Of a stretch of 64,000 nt of DNA, positions 18,513 through 27,158 are shown in pieces. How positions within the stretch are numbered: the stretch's first letter is position 1; each line of letters begins with the position of its first letter. The notes below the pieces were generated by a model that was not told where the DNA came from, did not search any database, and saw nothing but the letters and a program-made list of their open reading frames with translations. Source of the DNA: Rhynchopus euleeides (taxonomy: Eukaryota; Euglenozoa; Diplonemea; Diplonemida; Diplonemidae); assembly GCA_963210315.1 (NCBI GenBank), contig OY723244.1, positions 1,240,001 to 1,304,000 on the forward strand, written 5' to 3'. A program made the position numbers and the translations under genes.

Positions 18513-20414
18513 TCAACGAGGCGGGCGCGCTGGTAAAAGTGTAGGTGGCATCGACACTGGTGGCAACTCCACGGGGTGTGTGGCCTGCGTCCCTCGCGTG
18601 TACGCGTCTGCGCGTTGGTCGTGGGTCGCAACCCAGTGTGGAATAAGTCGTATCTGCTGGCGGCGCGCTGTTGTGTATATCTCCTGCAGCAGGAGGTTGC
18701 CTCGGTAGTTGGCGCAGTGGCCCTTCCGGAGCGCGAACACCAGGCCGAGGTTGTCTATGTGGCAGGTTACGCTTGCCTCCCTCACACGCTGCATCATGCG
18801 CACCCCCTGCCACACTGCATACGCTTCCTTCAGGAAGATGTTCGTGTCCGCGTCGCTCCCTTCGAACGCCCCTTGGGACACTGACTCCCCTCCCGGCAGC
18901 ACGAGCACCGCCGCCCACGCCGTGGATGACGCGTCTGTCCAGAGCTCAATGGTCGGTGGCGGGTTCTGCGGCGTATACCACTCGTTGTCCTCGATGAGGC
19001 GTGCCCGCGCCACTGTCTCCGCCTGCACCGACGGAGGTACTGCGACCCTGGAGTCCCATCGGGCGTTGTTTGAGTGCGTCTGCTTCGCGATGCGCCGCAC
19101 GAAGGACAACACGGCTGGCATGTAACACATCGGTGTCCGCATCACATACGACTGCCAGACGAAAGACCCGAATACTCTGAACGCCCTGCGTGGTGTCGTG
19201 TGGCCGTTGACGACTTCCTTGTACTCTTCCCGTCCGAGGACTTTTTGCACCCAGGCCGTGTCCATGTGGAAACGGTGTCGCGTCAGGTCGAAGTGGATCC
19301 CGAACACTGTGAAGTCCTGCAGCGGCACGCCGTGTTGTGTGTCGTCGAAGTTCAGGGCGGCCCCCACCTTCTCGCAGCGGCTGATGAAGTCGGCGTACCT
19401 CGCCTGTGCCTCTGGTAGGGAGTCTCCGACAGCGATGAAGTTGTCAATCCAGACTATTCCGTGCTCTGGCGGGAGCAGCACGCGTGCGCTGCGGTTCGCG
19501 ATTGCCGGGGAATGTGACCACCCCATGCACATGACAGTCAGGAAGGTCTTCACGAATGTCTTTCTCTCCCCGCCTAGGCGCACTTCGAAATAGCGTTGGA
19601 TCTCCTTGTGTACGGGGAACTGGTAGAACCAGCTGCGTGCATCTGCCATCACCACCCAGCTCGCCGCGGCCACTCGCTGTGTCACCTCCGTGATGTCCTG
19701 CAAACGCATGTCCGGTGGGCGTGTCATCAGTGCATTTAGCCGCCTTGCGTCGACGATGAAACGTTGGCCCCCAGACTTCTTGGACACGGTGAACGCTGGC
19801 AGCGTGAGGTACGGGTGTGCATCCGCCTCCGTCAGGACGCCATACTCAACCAAGGTGTCCAGGTGGTGCAACATGTGGCGTGATACCTTCCTCCCCGTTT
19901 TACGTAGTTCTTGGCGGGCCTCGGGAAGCAGTGCGTCAGCGAAAGCGGCTGGCTTGGTGATGAGGTCCAAGACCCCCGTCAGTTCACCCTCGCTGTCCAA
20001 CCGTCGCAGTTCCTTGAGATTGAGGCGCGAGGTGCAGATCTCCGCGATGTAGTCCTCTTCCTCCGACAGCTCCGTCTTCGCGTTGGCTGGCCGTATCACC
20101 TTCCCCCCCGTGCACACACCCAAGTCCTCCCCGTAGAGGTCCTCGACACCCGGACCGTACGACTCTGCGCTATCCACCTCGCTCCACGCTTCCTCATCAC
20201 TGGGTGGTGGGTCGGACGCGGCTTCGTCGGGTGTGGCATCTTCGTAGTAGCGGCGCGCTGCGAACAGCCTCGTGGTCCCCGGGAAGTGGGTTGCTGTCAG
20301 GGGTTTTGGCTGTGTGCGCGTCGTCCCCCCTTGCTGTCGTTTTTTCTTCACCACTCGATCTTCGCCGACACCTGTGCTGTCTCGCGCGCGTGTGCGTTTT
20401 CCGCCGCTGATACG
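18513..20414 (-). CDS. Reverse transcriptase-RNase H of the tyrosine-recombinase retrotransposon
   Basis: Frame is open from 21371 but the part upstream of about 20414 overlaps the recombinase and looks like shadow sequence, so the start is set by eye. RT motifs in order: FTVSKKSGGQRFIVDARRLN; motif A VVMADARSWFYQF; motif B MCMGWSHSPAIANRSA; motif C IVWIDNFIA, where the usual second Asp of YxDD is Asn. RNase H motifs follow: ELWTDASSTAW, LKEAYAVW, CHIDNLGLV and HDQRADAYTRG, giving the D-E-D-D set. No ATG precedes the RT core; the frame lies -1 relative to the recombinase, so ribosomal frameshifting or another route is needed. The WIDN box may reduce polymerase activity or be typical of this lineage. 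Confidence 0.8.
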   Translation of the reverse strand, partial: RISGGKRTRARDSTGVGEDRVVKKKRQQGGTTRTQPKPLTATHFPGTTRLFAARRYYEDATPDEAASDPPPSDEEAWSEVDSAESYGPGVEDLYGEDLGVCTGGKVIRPANAKTELSEEEDYIAEICTSRLNLKELRRLDSEGELTGVLDLITKPAAFADALLPEARQELRKTGRKVSRHMLHHLDTLVEYGVLTEADAHPYLTLPAFTVSKKSGGQRFIVDARRLNALMTRPPDMRLQDITEVTQRVAAASWVVMADARSWFYQFPVHKEIQRYFEVRLGGERKTFVKTFLTVMCMGWSHSPAIANRSARVLLPPEHGIVWIDNFIAVGDSLPEAQARYADFISRCEKVGAALNFDDTQHGVPLQDFTVFGIHFDLTRHRFHMDTAWVQKVLGREEYKEVVNGHTTPRRAFRVFGSFVWQSYVMRTPMCYMPAVLSFVRRIAKQTHSNNARWDSRVAVPPSVQAETVARARLIEDNEWYTPQNPPPTIELWTDASSTAWAAVLVLPGGESVSQGAFEGSDADTNIFLKEAYAVWQGVRMMQRVREASVTCHIDNLGLVFALRKGHCANYRGNLLLQEIYTTARRQQIRLIPHWVATHDQRADAYTRGTQATHPVELPPVSMPPTLLPARPPR

Positions 20415-21310
20415 TAACGCATCACACCGTCGACCGTCGCGTGTCTCGAGAGGAGGCGCACCTCCTCCAGTGGAACGTTCTTTCGCGCAAGCTGTGTGAG
20501 TGCCCCCCTCCGCAGAGAGTGTGCCGTGAGCCCCCTCCGTGCCCGCTTGACGGCTTTTACCACGGTCCGGTAGGTGACGTCCGCCGGGAACAGTCTCGTC
20601 TCTCCTGCTCTGCGCGCCCTGCGGAGGCGGTGTCGGAGGATACGGTGTAGGTCCTTCGGCAGGGAGATCCCTGTGATGTGACCCATGTGGAAGGGGTCCG
20701 CCTTCGACTGGGTCCAGCGCACGTATATCGGCTCGCTGCGCTTTTCCGCTGTGACGTCCTTCACATACAAGCGCAGTGCGTCCGAGGCCCTTGCCGCACC
20801 CCCCCACATGATGCCGAGCAGCAGTTTCACGAGGGGACGTGGCTCCTTCGCTAGCGCCTCCCGGATGTTGTGGGCTGTTGCTGGTTCTGCTTGCTTCAGT
20901 GGTCGTAGTGCTCCTCCCCGTTTCAGCGCCCGCCTGTAGTCCGCCACAATTTGTTTTCCGTCGAGGGGGAACGCTGCGAAGCGTCTGAGTGCTGCTGCAA
21001 GGTTGTTGAGGTACTGGAGGGCGGACTGCACTGATAGCCCGTCCTTCCGTTGCTTCGTGACCCACAGCACCGCCCCTTCGTCGTGTGGCAGTGTTCGCCT
21101 CTCCGCTTTCATCCACCCTTCCCGGAACTGCGAGTACCTGTCGTATGTGCGGCGGAGGGCCCCCCAGTATGTGGGTGCGAGGGCTTGGGCCAGGGTGTGT
21201 TGCAGTTCCTGGCGAATGGTGGTTGCTTCCTCCGGGGTCACGCTCGTCTCGGTCTTGCGGGGGCGTCCTCTTGTTGACGGGGGGGCAGATGGTACTGCCT
21301 TCACATACAC
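20348..21310 (-). CDS. Tyrosine recombinase of the retrotransposon
   Basis: About 320 residues. C-terminal catalytic set visible: Arg in GGAARASDALRL, Lys in WTQSKAD, HSLRR in LTAHSLRRGALTQLA, and His/Tyr in LLSRHATVDGVMRYV. These are the R-K-HxxR-H-Y residues of phage-integrase-type enzymes, which would integrate a circular cDNA. There is no ATG near the front (the frame starts at GTG). It lies in exactly the same frame as gag, separated from it only by one TGA (21368-21370) and an open stretch of 19 codons, so UGA readthrough could make a gag-recombinase fusion. Confidence 0.8.
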   Translation of the reverse strand: MYVKAVPSAPPSTRGRPRKTETSVTPEEATTIRQELQHTLAQALAPTYWGALRRTYDRYSQFREGWMKAERRTLPHDEGAVLWVTKQRKDGLSVQSALQYLNNLAAALRRFAAFPLDGKQIVADYRRALKRGGALRPLKQAEPATAHNIREALAKEPRPLVKLLLGIMWGGAARASDALRLYVKDVTAEKRSEPIYVRWTQSKADPFHMGHITGISLPKDLHRILRHRLRRARRAGETRLFPADVTYRTVVKAVKRARRGLTAHSLRRGALTQLARKNVPLEEVRLLSRHATVDGVMRYVSAAENAHARETAQVSAKIEW

Positions 21311-21367
21311 TACCGCGGCGGGGGGGAGGGTCGTGGCCCGCGGGCGTCCCCTGCTGGTGTCGGGGAG

Positions 21368-22438
21368 TCACTGTCGCTTGCCTTTCCCCCCCCGTCCTTT
21401 GTGATGGCCCTTTCCCGAGTAGGGCGCGGGGCGGTCCTGCGTGTTACGCTCCTGCAGGAACCGCTCCTGAAACGCGGCCCGCCTCTCCTGTGTGTCGTCC
21501 TGCGTGGCCCGCCCCTCCCGGAGTAGGCGCCCGTGTGTCACCGCATCGTACTTCGCTGGGTCCATAATCTTCGCCTTTGCCAGGTAGAGGCGGGCGCCCG
21601 CGCGCCCCTTCAGGAGAAAGTGCGAGTTCATAACGACGATTGTCTTGTGGAGGGCCTCGGTAAAGCGATCCGGATCATCGTCGTCGCGGATCAGTCCCAT
21701 TGTCTGAAACAGAGCGTCGAAGGCCTGGATGAGCTGGTGTTGCCAGTCTGGTGAGCTCGGGGCATCGCTGAGCTCCGCCTGTCGGAAAACCCGGGATACC
21801 TCAGCTTTCACCAACCTGCGTCCGGGGACAGTGGCGATCGACGATCCCCAGGTCGACACGATGTGGGCGGAGAAATCGGCGGGCAGCTCGGCCTCCGTCC
21901 GCTGCAGCGCCTTCTGCAGGGTGGCGATCTGCTTCGCCTGCGTCTCCACGGTCTTCTTCAGCTCCTTCTGTTCCTTCTCCAGCCGGCCTGTCAATTTCAG
22001 CAGGTACTCCAGCGAGTTCGCCACGCGGAGATCGGTGTTCGAGTCGGCGGGGTGGTGTGCGTCCCTGTGCTGGAGGCCCGTGCCACTCTGGCTGTCCGCC
22101 TCGCTGTACTCCCCGTCCTCGCCTAGCTCGCCCGTCGCTGCTGCCAGGTCCGCCGCGGTCTCCTCGTCGACTGCCTGCCGGACCCATGCGCACTCGGGGC
22201 ACACCCAGCCCCTGTCCCCTGCGCCCTCGAGCCATTCGGGGACGACGTGCGCCGGGATGTGCTCTCTCAAGCACGTCCTGACCGTGGTCCCACCGCAGTC
22301 GTGGCAGCTGAATGCGGTCCTGGCTGTGTGTGTAGTATTGCACGTTTCGAATATGCACTCGGGGCGACGCTCTGCTGGCTCGTTGTCGGGGTGGGCGGGG
22401 TCGGGAACCTTCAGGGTGTCCCAATCCAGAGTGGCCAT
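21368..22438 (-). CDS. Gag-like protein of the retrotransposon
   Basis: 356 residues from the ATG that gives MATLDWDTLK. The frame is open farther upstream, but that part is the 36-bp repeat array translated and is unlikely to be coding. A Cys/His cluster lies at about residues 25-90 (CIFETC, CHDCGG, CLREH, WVCPEC), a zinc-binding module of PHD or related type. A coiled coil follows at about residues 155-200 (LEYLLKLTGRLEKEQKELKK). The C-terminus is basic and Gly-rich (GKGHHKGRGGKGKRQ), as expected for nucleic-acid binding. It ends in TGA, in frame with the recombinase. Confidence 0.7.
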   Translation of the reverse strand: MATLDWDTLKVPDPAHPDNEPAERRPECIFETCNTTHTARTAFSCHDCGGTTVRTCLREHIPAHVVPEWLEGAGDRGWVCPECAWVRQAVDEETAADLAAATGELGEDGEYSEADSQSGTGLQHRDAHHPADSNTDLRVANSLEYLLKLTGRLEKEQKELKKTVETQAKQIATLQKALQRTEAELPADFSAHIVSTWGSSIATVPGRRLVKAEVSRVFRQAELSDAPSSPDWQHQLIQAFDALFQTMGLIRDDDDPDRFTEALHKTIVVMNSHFLLKGRAGARLYLAKAKIMDPAKYDAVTHGRLLREGRATQDDTQERRAAFQERFLQERNTQDRPAPYSGKGHHKGRGGKGKRQ

Positions 22439-22449
22439 CTTCTCTGTTA

Positions 22450-22665
22450 CGCAGCTCGGCGTAGTTACTGTTCCTCTCCTATTCACGCAGCTCGGCGTAG
22501 TTTCTGTTCCTCTCCTATTCACGCAGCTCGGCGTAGTTTCTGTTTCTCTCCTATACACGCAGCTCGGCGTAGTTTCTGTTCCTCTCCTATACACGCAGCT
22601 CGGCGTACTCCCTCAGCCCGTTCTGTTCCTCTCCTATACACGCAGCTCGGCGTACTCTGTCCGCT
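22450..22665. repeat. 36-bp tandem repeat in the retrotransposon leader
   Basis: About five and a half copies of a unit beginning GCAGCTCGGCGTAGTTTCTG (+ strand); the fifth is longer by about 11 bases. It lies between the B block and the gag start, where the 5' leader of the element RNA would be. Confidence 0.8.
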
Positions 22666-22847
22666 TCTGTCACTCTTGCTCCCCTCTTGATTCTCTCGCC
22701 TGCTTGATAGTTTGATGCGTTGACGCTTCTACACACAAAACCCTGAACTGATCACACCCTGAGCCTGATGAAGGGTGGGGTTAGTGTATAGAGCACGTTT
22801 GGTTGCAGCTGTGGTGGGGCGCTTTCCGCTCACACGAGTGTGCTTAA

Positions 22848-23717
22848 GAAAAAAAAGGAGGCCACGAACCGCTCCGGATTTGATCACCCGGAGTCCTTAG
22901 ATCCTGTGAGTACGCTGACGAGTTGCAACACAGGGGAGGGATCCGTACGGAAGGCAACGAAATTGGTTCTGGCCTATCCTCCAACTGAGCTGAAGTATCC
23001 TCATCCCCCTACCCCAGTACTCCTCTTCGAGTAAGTATGTTTGTATTGAGTAAGAAGCATCTTGCGCCTTTCTCCGCGAGATCATCCACATTTGTTGACG
23101 GACAGAGCTTGATCCGGACAAAACAGAACAGTGCACACTAAGGGATGGGCCGAGTGAGTGCGTGACATGGGAATGGTGCCCCGCCGTGGTCGCCCCAGGC
23201 CTGACGCGGCCCGAGTGTTATCATCTACAGCATAAGTGCCCTACAGAGGACTTGATCCTCACCGTGTGTGTTGCCTGCCCTCAAGGGGCGGCAGATTGCA
23301 AAACAAAATGACCACCATCGACAACAAAACAAAAAAAAGCACAATACACCGGAGCGCAACAAAAAATGGGTGTGCGCAAATATTGCAAAAGAACACCTTT
23401 TTTGGGGTATTGCCGTCCTGGGCGCGCAAAAAAGGTTCCCATGGGTGACCATGCGGTTTTCGATCTTCCAGGCTCTCTGGGTTCAGGTGAGTACCAGGGA
23501 TTATTCAGCATTTTCTGGCACATCGTGTTGCAACCAACACAATCCCTGCAGGGGATAGGTGTTGAGGGAAATGCTTCCTACCGTTTGCCATACGATCAGC
23601 GCCCTTCTCTCTCTCCCTTCCTGTGCTCCGCCACCTTTCTGTACTTCAGACAGGTAGACACGTCCGAAGGACTCACACACAACTATGGGCTGTCACAGAT
23701 TTTTTTAAAAAACAGTC
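22848..23717. other. Spacer between retrotransposon and satellite
   Basis: More AT-rich than the surroundings, with an A8 run at 22850 and several A-rich tracts near 23300-23370. No gene, leader block or family copy recognised. Confidence 0.35.
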
Positions 23718-24612
23718 TCTCTCAGTCGCTTGGCCTACGAGCCCATGAGCGCGAGAGCTGCAGCGTCGATTGTGCGAGCAGGGCTGATTCGCTTGCTTCC
23801 CTCCTCTTGGTTTGGCCTACGAGCCCATAAACCACAGGAGTAGCAGCGAGCAAGCCGAGCAGAGCTGTCGGGGGGTCGCGTTTTTTCTCCTCCTTGCGTC
23901 GTTTGGCCTACGAACCCATAAGCGCGAGAGCTGCAGCGTCGATTGTGCGAGCAGGGCCGATTCGCTTGTTTCCCTCCTCTTGGTTTGGCCTACGAGCCCA
24001 TAAACCACAGAGTAGCAGCGAGCAAGTCGAGCAGAGCTGTCGGGGGGGGTCGCGTTTTCTCCTCCTTGCATCGCTTGGCCTACGAGCCCATAAGCGCGAG
24101 AGCTGCAGCGCCGATTGTGCGAGCAGGGCTGATTCGTTTGCTCCCCTCCTCTTGGTTTGGCCTACGAGCCCATAAACCACGGGAGTAGCAGCGAGCTAGC
24201 CAAGCAGAGCTGTGGGGGGGTCGCGTTTTTTCTCCTCCTTGCGTCGCTTGGCCTACGAACCCATAAGCGCGAGAGCTGCAGCGTCGATTGTGCGAGCAGG
24301 GCTGATTCGCTTGTTTCCCTCCTCTTGGTTTGGCCTACGAGCCCATAAACCACAGGAGTAGCAGCGAGCTAGCCGAGCAGAGCTGTCGGGGGGGGTCGCG
24401 TTTTCTCCTCCTTGCATCGCTTGGCCTACGAACCCATAAGCGCGAGAGCTGCAGCGTCGATTTTGCGAGCAGGGCTGATTCGCTTGCTTCCCTCCTCTTG
24501 GTTTGGCCTACGAGCCCATAAACCACAGGAGTAGCAGCGAGCAAGCCGAGCAGAGCTGTCGGGGGGGGTCGCGTTTTCTCCTCCTTGCATCGCTTGGCCT
24601 ACGAGCCCAAAA
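23718..24612. repeat. 173-bp satellite, five full units plus a partial one
   Basis: Units start at the CGCTTGGCCTACGA word near 23727, 23897, 24068, 24241, 24413 and 24588, spaced 170-175 bases. Each unit holds two TTTGGCCTACGAGCCCATAA-like words, a GCGAGAGCTGCAGCG segment and a variable G run (GTCGGGGGG). Open frames on both strands recur with the unit but each ends at the same point, so they are by-products. Confidence 0.85.
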
Positions 24613-25230
24613 GCCGCAGGAGCGAGCGACAACCGATCCGAGCAGCTGTGCCCCTTTTTTCCTGGCTTCGAGCCCACAAAGACTTCTCCCCGCCTACGAG
24701 CCCAAAATAGAAGCAGCCCTCAACTCAAGCCCGGCCCACGAGGCCCGCTTGGACTCGGGGCCATGTATAGCGACAGCTCCCTCGCTTTTTGCCTTCGTGC
24801 TGCCCGCCACCAGCCCACAAGCCCACAGGAACACACCACGAGCACAGCAGTTCTTCTTTGCACTCTCCGCCGAGCACCTGGGACTCAGGGCCATGCCTTT
24901 CCCGTCGCACCCACGCGATGCCGACCGGGACACGGGGCAGCCTTTCCCCCACGAAGGCTCACCGGCACAGGCAGTCCCCGGCTGCGTTTTTCCCCAGTGC
25001 GAGAAGCTGCACGCGCGAACGAAGGCAGTCATGCTCTCAAGATCGTCATATTCCTGCTGCTCACAGTGCAGATGTGAAGGCAGTGAACAAGTACCATCGC
25101 AGAACCAGGACTGCGAGCCCTAGCGCAGCACTCGGCAAACGTGGCTCATTGCTGTTCGCGAAACCCGGGCCTACGAGCCCGATGCGAAATTTTGGCTCCG
25201 GCCCGATTGTACAATTTTGCCCTCTCACCT
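24613..25230. other. Degenerate flank of the satellite
   Basis: Scattered relatives of the satellite word (CTTCGAGCCCACAAAG, CGCCTACGAGCCC, GGGCCTACGAGCCC) about 40-100 bases apart within otherwise unique sequence. An open + frame from within the satellite to 25123 is not convincing as a gene. Confidence 0.4.
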
Positions 25231-25690
25231 TACACAGATCGCAGAACCCTGGCCTACGAGCCCTACCGCTGCTCGCGGATCGGGCCGACGAGCCCTTTTG
25301 AAGTTCGAAGTTTCCAGGCTTACGAGCCCAATCGATGTTCGCAGATCTGGCCTACGAGCCCCTTTGAAGTTCGAAGTTTCCTGGCCGACGAGTCCAATCG
25401 ATATTCGCGATCAGGCGTACGAGCCCTTTCTGAAGCTCGAAGTTCCTGGCCGACGCCCGACCGATGTTCGCAGATCTGGCCGACGAGCCCTTTTTGAAGT
25501 TCGAGGTTTCCAGGCATACGATCCCAATCGATTGTTCGCAGATCTGGCCTACGAGCCCCTTTGAAGTTCGAAGTTCCCTGGCCGACGAGTCCAATCGATA
25601 TTCGCGATCTCGGGCCCTTTCTGAAGTTCGAAGCTCCTGGCCGACGCCCGACCGATGTTCGCAGATCTGGCCGACGAGCCTTTCGGAAGC
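25231..25690. repeat. Second array built on the CTACGAGCCC word
   Basis: Irregular tandem array alternating CTGGCCTACGAGCCC / CTGGCCGACGAGTCC with TTTGAAGTTCGAAGTTTCC and AATCGATGTTCGCAGATCTGG, in units of about 50-65 bases. TTCGAA and ATCGAT palindromes recur in each unit. It shares only the core word with the 173-bp satellite. Confidence 0.7.
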
Positions 25691-26429
25691 ACTGCCTGAG
25701 TCAGCGGCAGCGCTACTTCGTGGCGCTCCTCCCGAAAGCCGGAGGGTAGCCATGTTGCCCCGCGTATTGGACCCACCCTGGATGAATCCACGCCAAAGCT
25801 CGCAGTTCGGAACGCCGGACAAATATACCACACAGCTCCTCCACGATGTTGCCTTGCGTCGCCCTGTGCGGTAACGCCCAACGTGTGTCGCATACACCGG
25901 ATCATCTCTCGCTCACAAAAGCGCAATAACACACTCACCTGGCGAGCCTCGGATCACACGGCGAGTCTGCGAGCAACGAGGCGCACCGCGGCCCCGGACA
26001 GATCGCTAGCGTCCGCCGCCACCGGACCGCGCTGGCCTGCCTCTTGACCCAGAAGGTGCACGAACCTGCAGTCACTGATGAGATACCATCCAAGACAGGC
26101 CCGAAACGGGGCGAATACCGCAAAAATTCTCGAGGCACCATCGACGACCATCTCCTAAAAATGGACTCCAGATTTGGGCCCGCTATCGTCACAGGAGTAC
26201 GACGGCGAGTCGGAAGTCCAGGCAGTCCGCTGCAGAGCAGTCCGCGACAGTGAGGAGTATTTTTCGGCGATGGTGCATCAGTGGACGAGGGTACGGGCCG
26301 TAAATGCGTTTATCCGACAAAACTGCCGACGTTACACGCGACCTCTCTTGTTTCGTGGATGTTGCGTTTGAGGATTTGCACAAACCGGGTACTCGCGCAG
26401 TACAGCGCGGGGGGCCACGCGTCGCCACG
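25691..26429. other. Unique sequence before a gene fragment
   Basis: No family copy, leader or element recognised. Open frames on both strands look random. Confidence 0.3.
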
Positions 26430-26770
26430 AACGACCCCTTCGCGTCGTACGCCTCCTGCGACGCGCTGACTACGGGACAGACCTGCACCCCGGCATGCAA
26501 CGCGGGCTACGCCGGCTCCGGCTCCTTCACCCTGGTGTGCGGGGACACGACGTACGACGCCTCCGGGGTGCGCTGCACCGCCCTCACCTGCCTCAACGGG
26601 CCGTCAGCCGGGGCCGACCCGAACGCCGACTACACTGGATGCAACTTGCTGAAGACGGGGGGCACCTGCACCCCGACCTGTGCCGCTGGCTACGCCCTGT
26701 CGGGCTCCTTCACCCTGGTGTGTGTGGGCAACCGCTACTCCGCCGTGGGCGCCACCTGCTCCGCCAGCAG
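26430..26770 (+). pseudogene. Fragment of a Cys-rich repeat (sushi-like) surface protein
   Basis: Two tandem modules of about 55 residues: CDALTTGQTCTPACNAGYAGS then GSFTLVCG..YDASGVRC, and CNLLKTGGTCTPTCAAGYALS then GSFTLVCV..YSAVGATC. The spacing of Cys, the GY and the SGSFTLVC words resemble sushi/CCP-type extracellular repeats found in large protist surface proteins. There is no start codon, signal peptide or stop in a natural place; similarity ends abruptly at about 26770. Codon use is strongly GC-rich. Probably a piece of a gene carried here by rearrangement. Confidence 0.6.
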
Positions 26771-27158
26771 AAAAATAGTGTGGAGAGGTGGTGGAAGCGG
26801 TCAACAAAACAACAAGGTTCTTTTTCCCTTCATGTTTTCCTGTAGCAAGTGAGTGAAGCAAACGGAAAGGATAGTATTTCAATAGCTTGATCACGTGTCG
26901 CCGGATGCTGCAATCCTGAAGCAAAATCAGAGCAATCTCGTCAGGTGCAAGACGCCACGTGTGGTCTCCCGTGGTGCTCGTTGTGTATTCGGCGCAAACA
27001 CACGACCACCCCTGGTGTGCCTGGGTGTTTTTTGTGTCAAGCGGCAACGCAATGGTGAGCTGTGGGGGCTTGCTCTGTGATGTTGTGCGGAGCTTGCGAC
27101 CCGACACACCACCTCCCACTGGCAGACCTCTGTTCTCGCAACCACCCCCATCACAGGC
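26771..27158 (+). promoter_or_regulatory. Spacer with type-3 leader upstream of C10
   Basis: GGTGGTGGAAGCGGTCAACA near 26792 is a diverged relative of the recombinase-element junction word at 8664. From about 26975 the block matches the leader of C4. A TTCTCGCAACCACCCCCATCACAG tract ends two bases before GCATGG. Confidence 0.4.

Larger units (their letters stand above)
18213..22847 (-). mobile_element. Tyrosine-recombinase retrotransposon with split direct repeats (VIPER/TATE/Ngaro-like)
   Basis: In + orientation the ends read A-B-A-[genes on minus]-B. The 75-bp block A is at 18213-18287 and 18401-18475; the 113-bp block B at 18288-18400 and 22735-22847. The right B is preceded by the last 19 bases of A (22716-22734, TGCGTTGACGCTTCTACAC). 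Read on the minus strand this is A1-genes-B1-A2-B2, the split-repeat layout of tyrosine-recombinase retroelements. Gene order gag, recombinase, RT-RNase H differs from DIRS and Ngaro and matches what I recall for VIPER/TATE. The repeats look undamaged, so the insertion may be young. Confidence 0.85.

Noticed and set aside
20414-21371. The first 320 codons of the RT frame as real protein
   Set aside because: They overlap the well-conserved recombinase in another frame and look like low-complexity shadow sequence.
22439-22594. Upstream extension of gag through the 36-bp repeat
   Set aside because: The extension is only the translated repeat (TTPSCV-type units); a normal ATG follows directly.
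23718-24612. CRISPR array
   Set aside because: Repeat units are about 173 bases with no short repeat / unique spacer alternation.
23812-24677. Recurring 60-90 codon frames on both strands of the 173-bp satellite
   Set aside because: They repeat with the unit and end at the same stop in each; no start context, leader or similarity.
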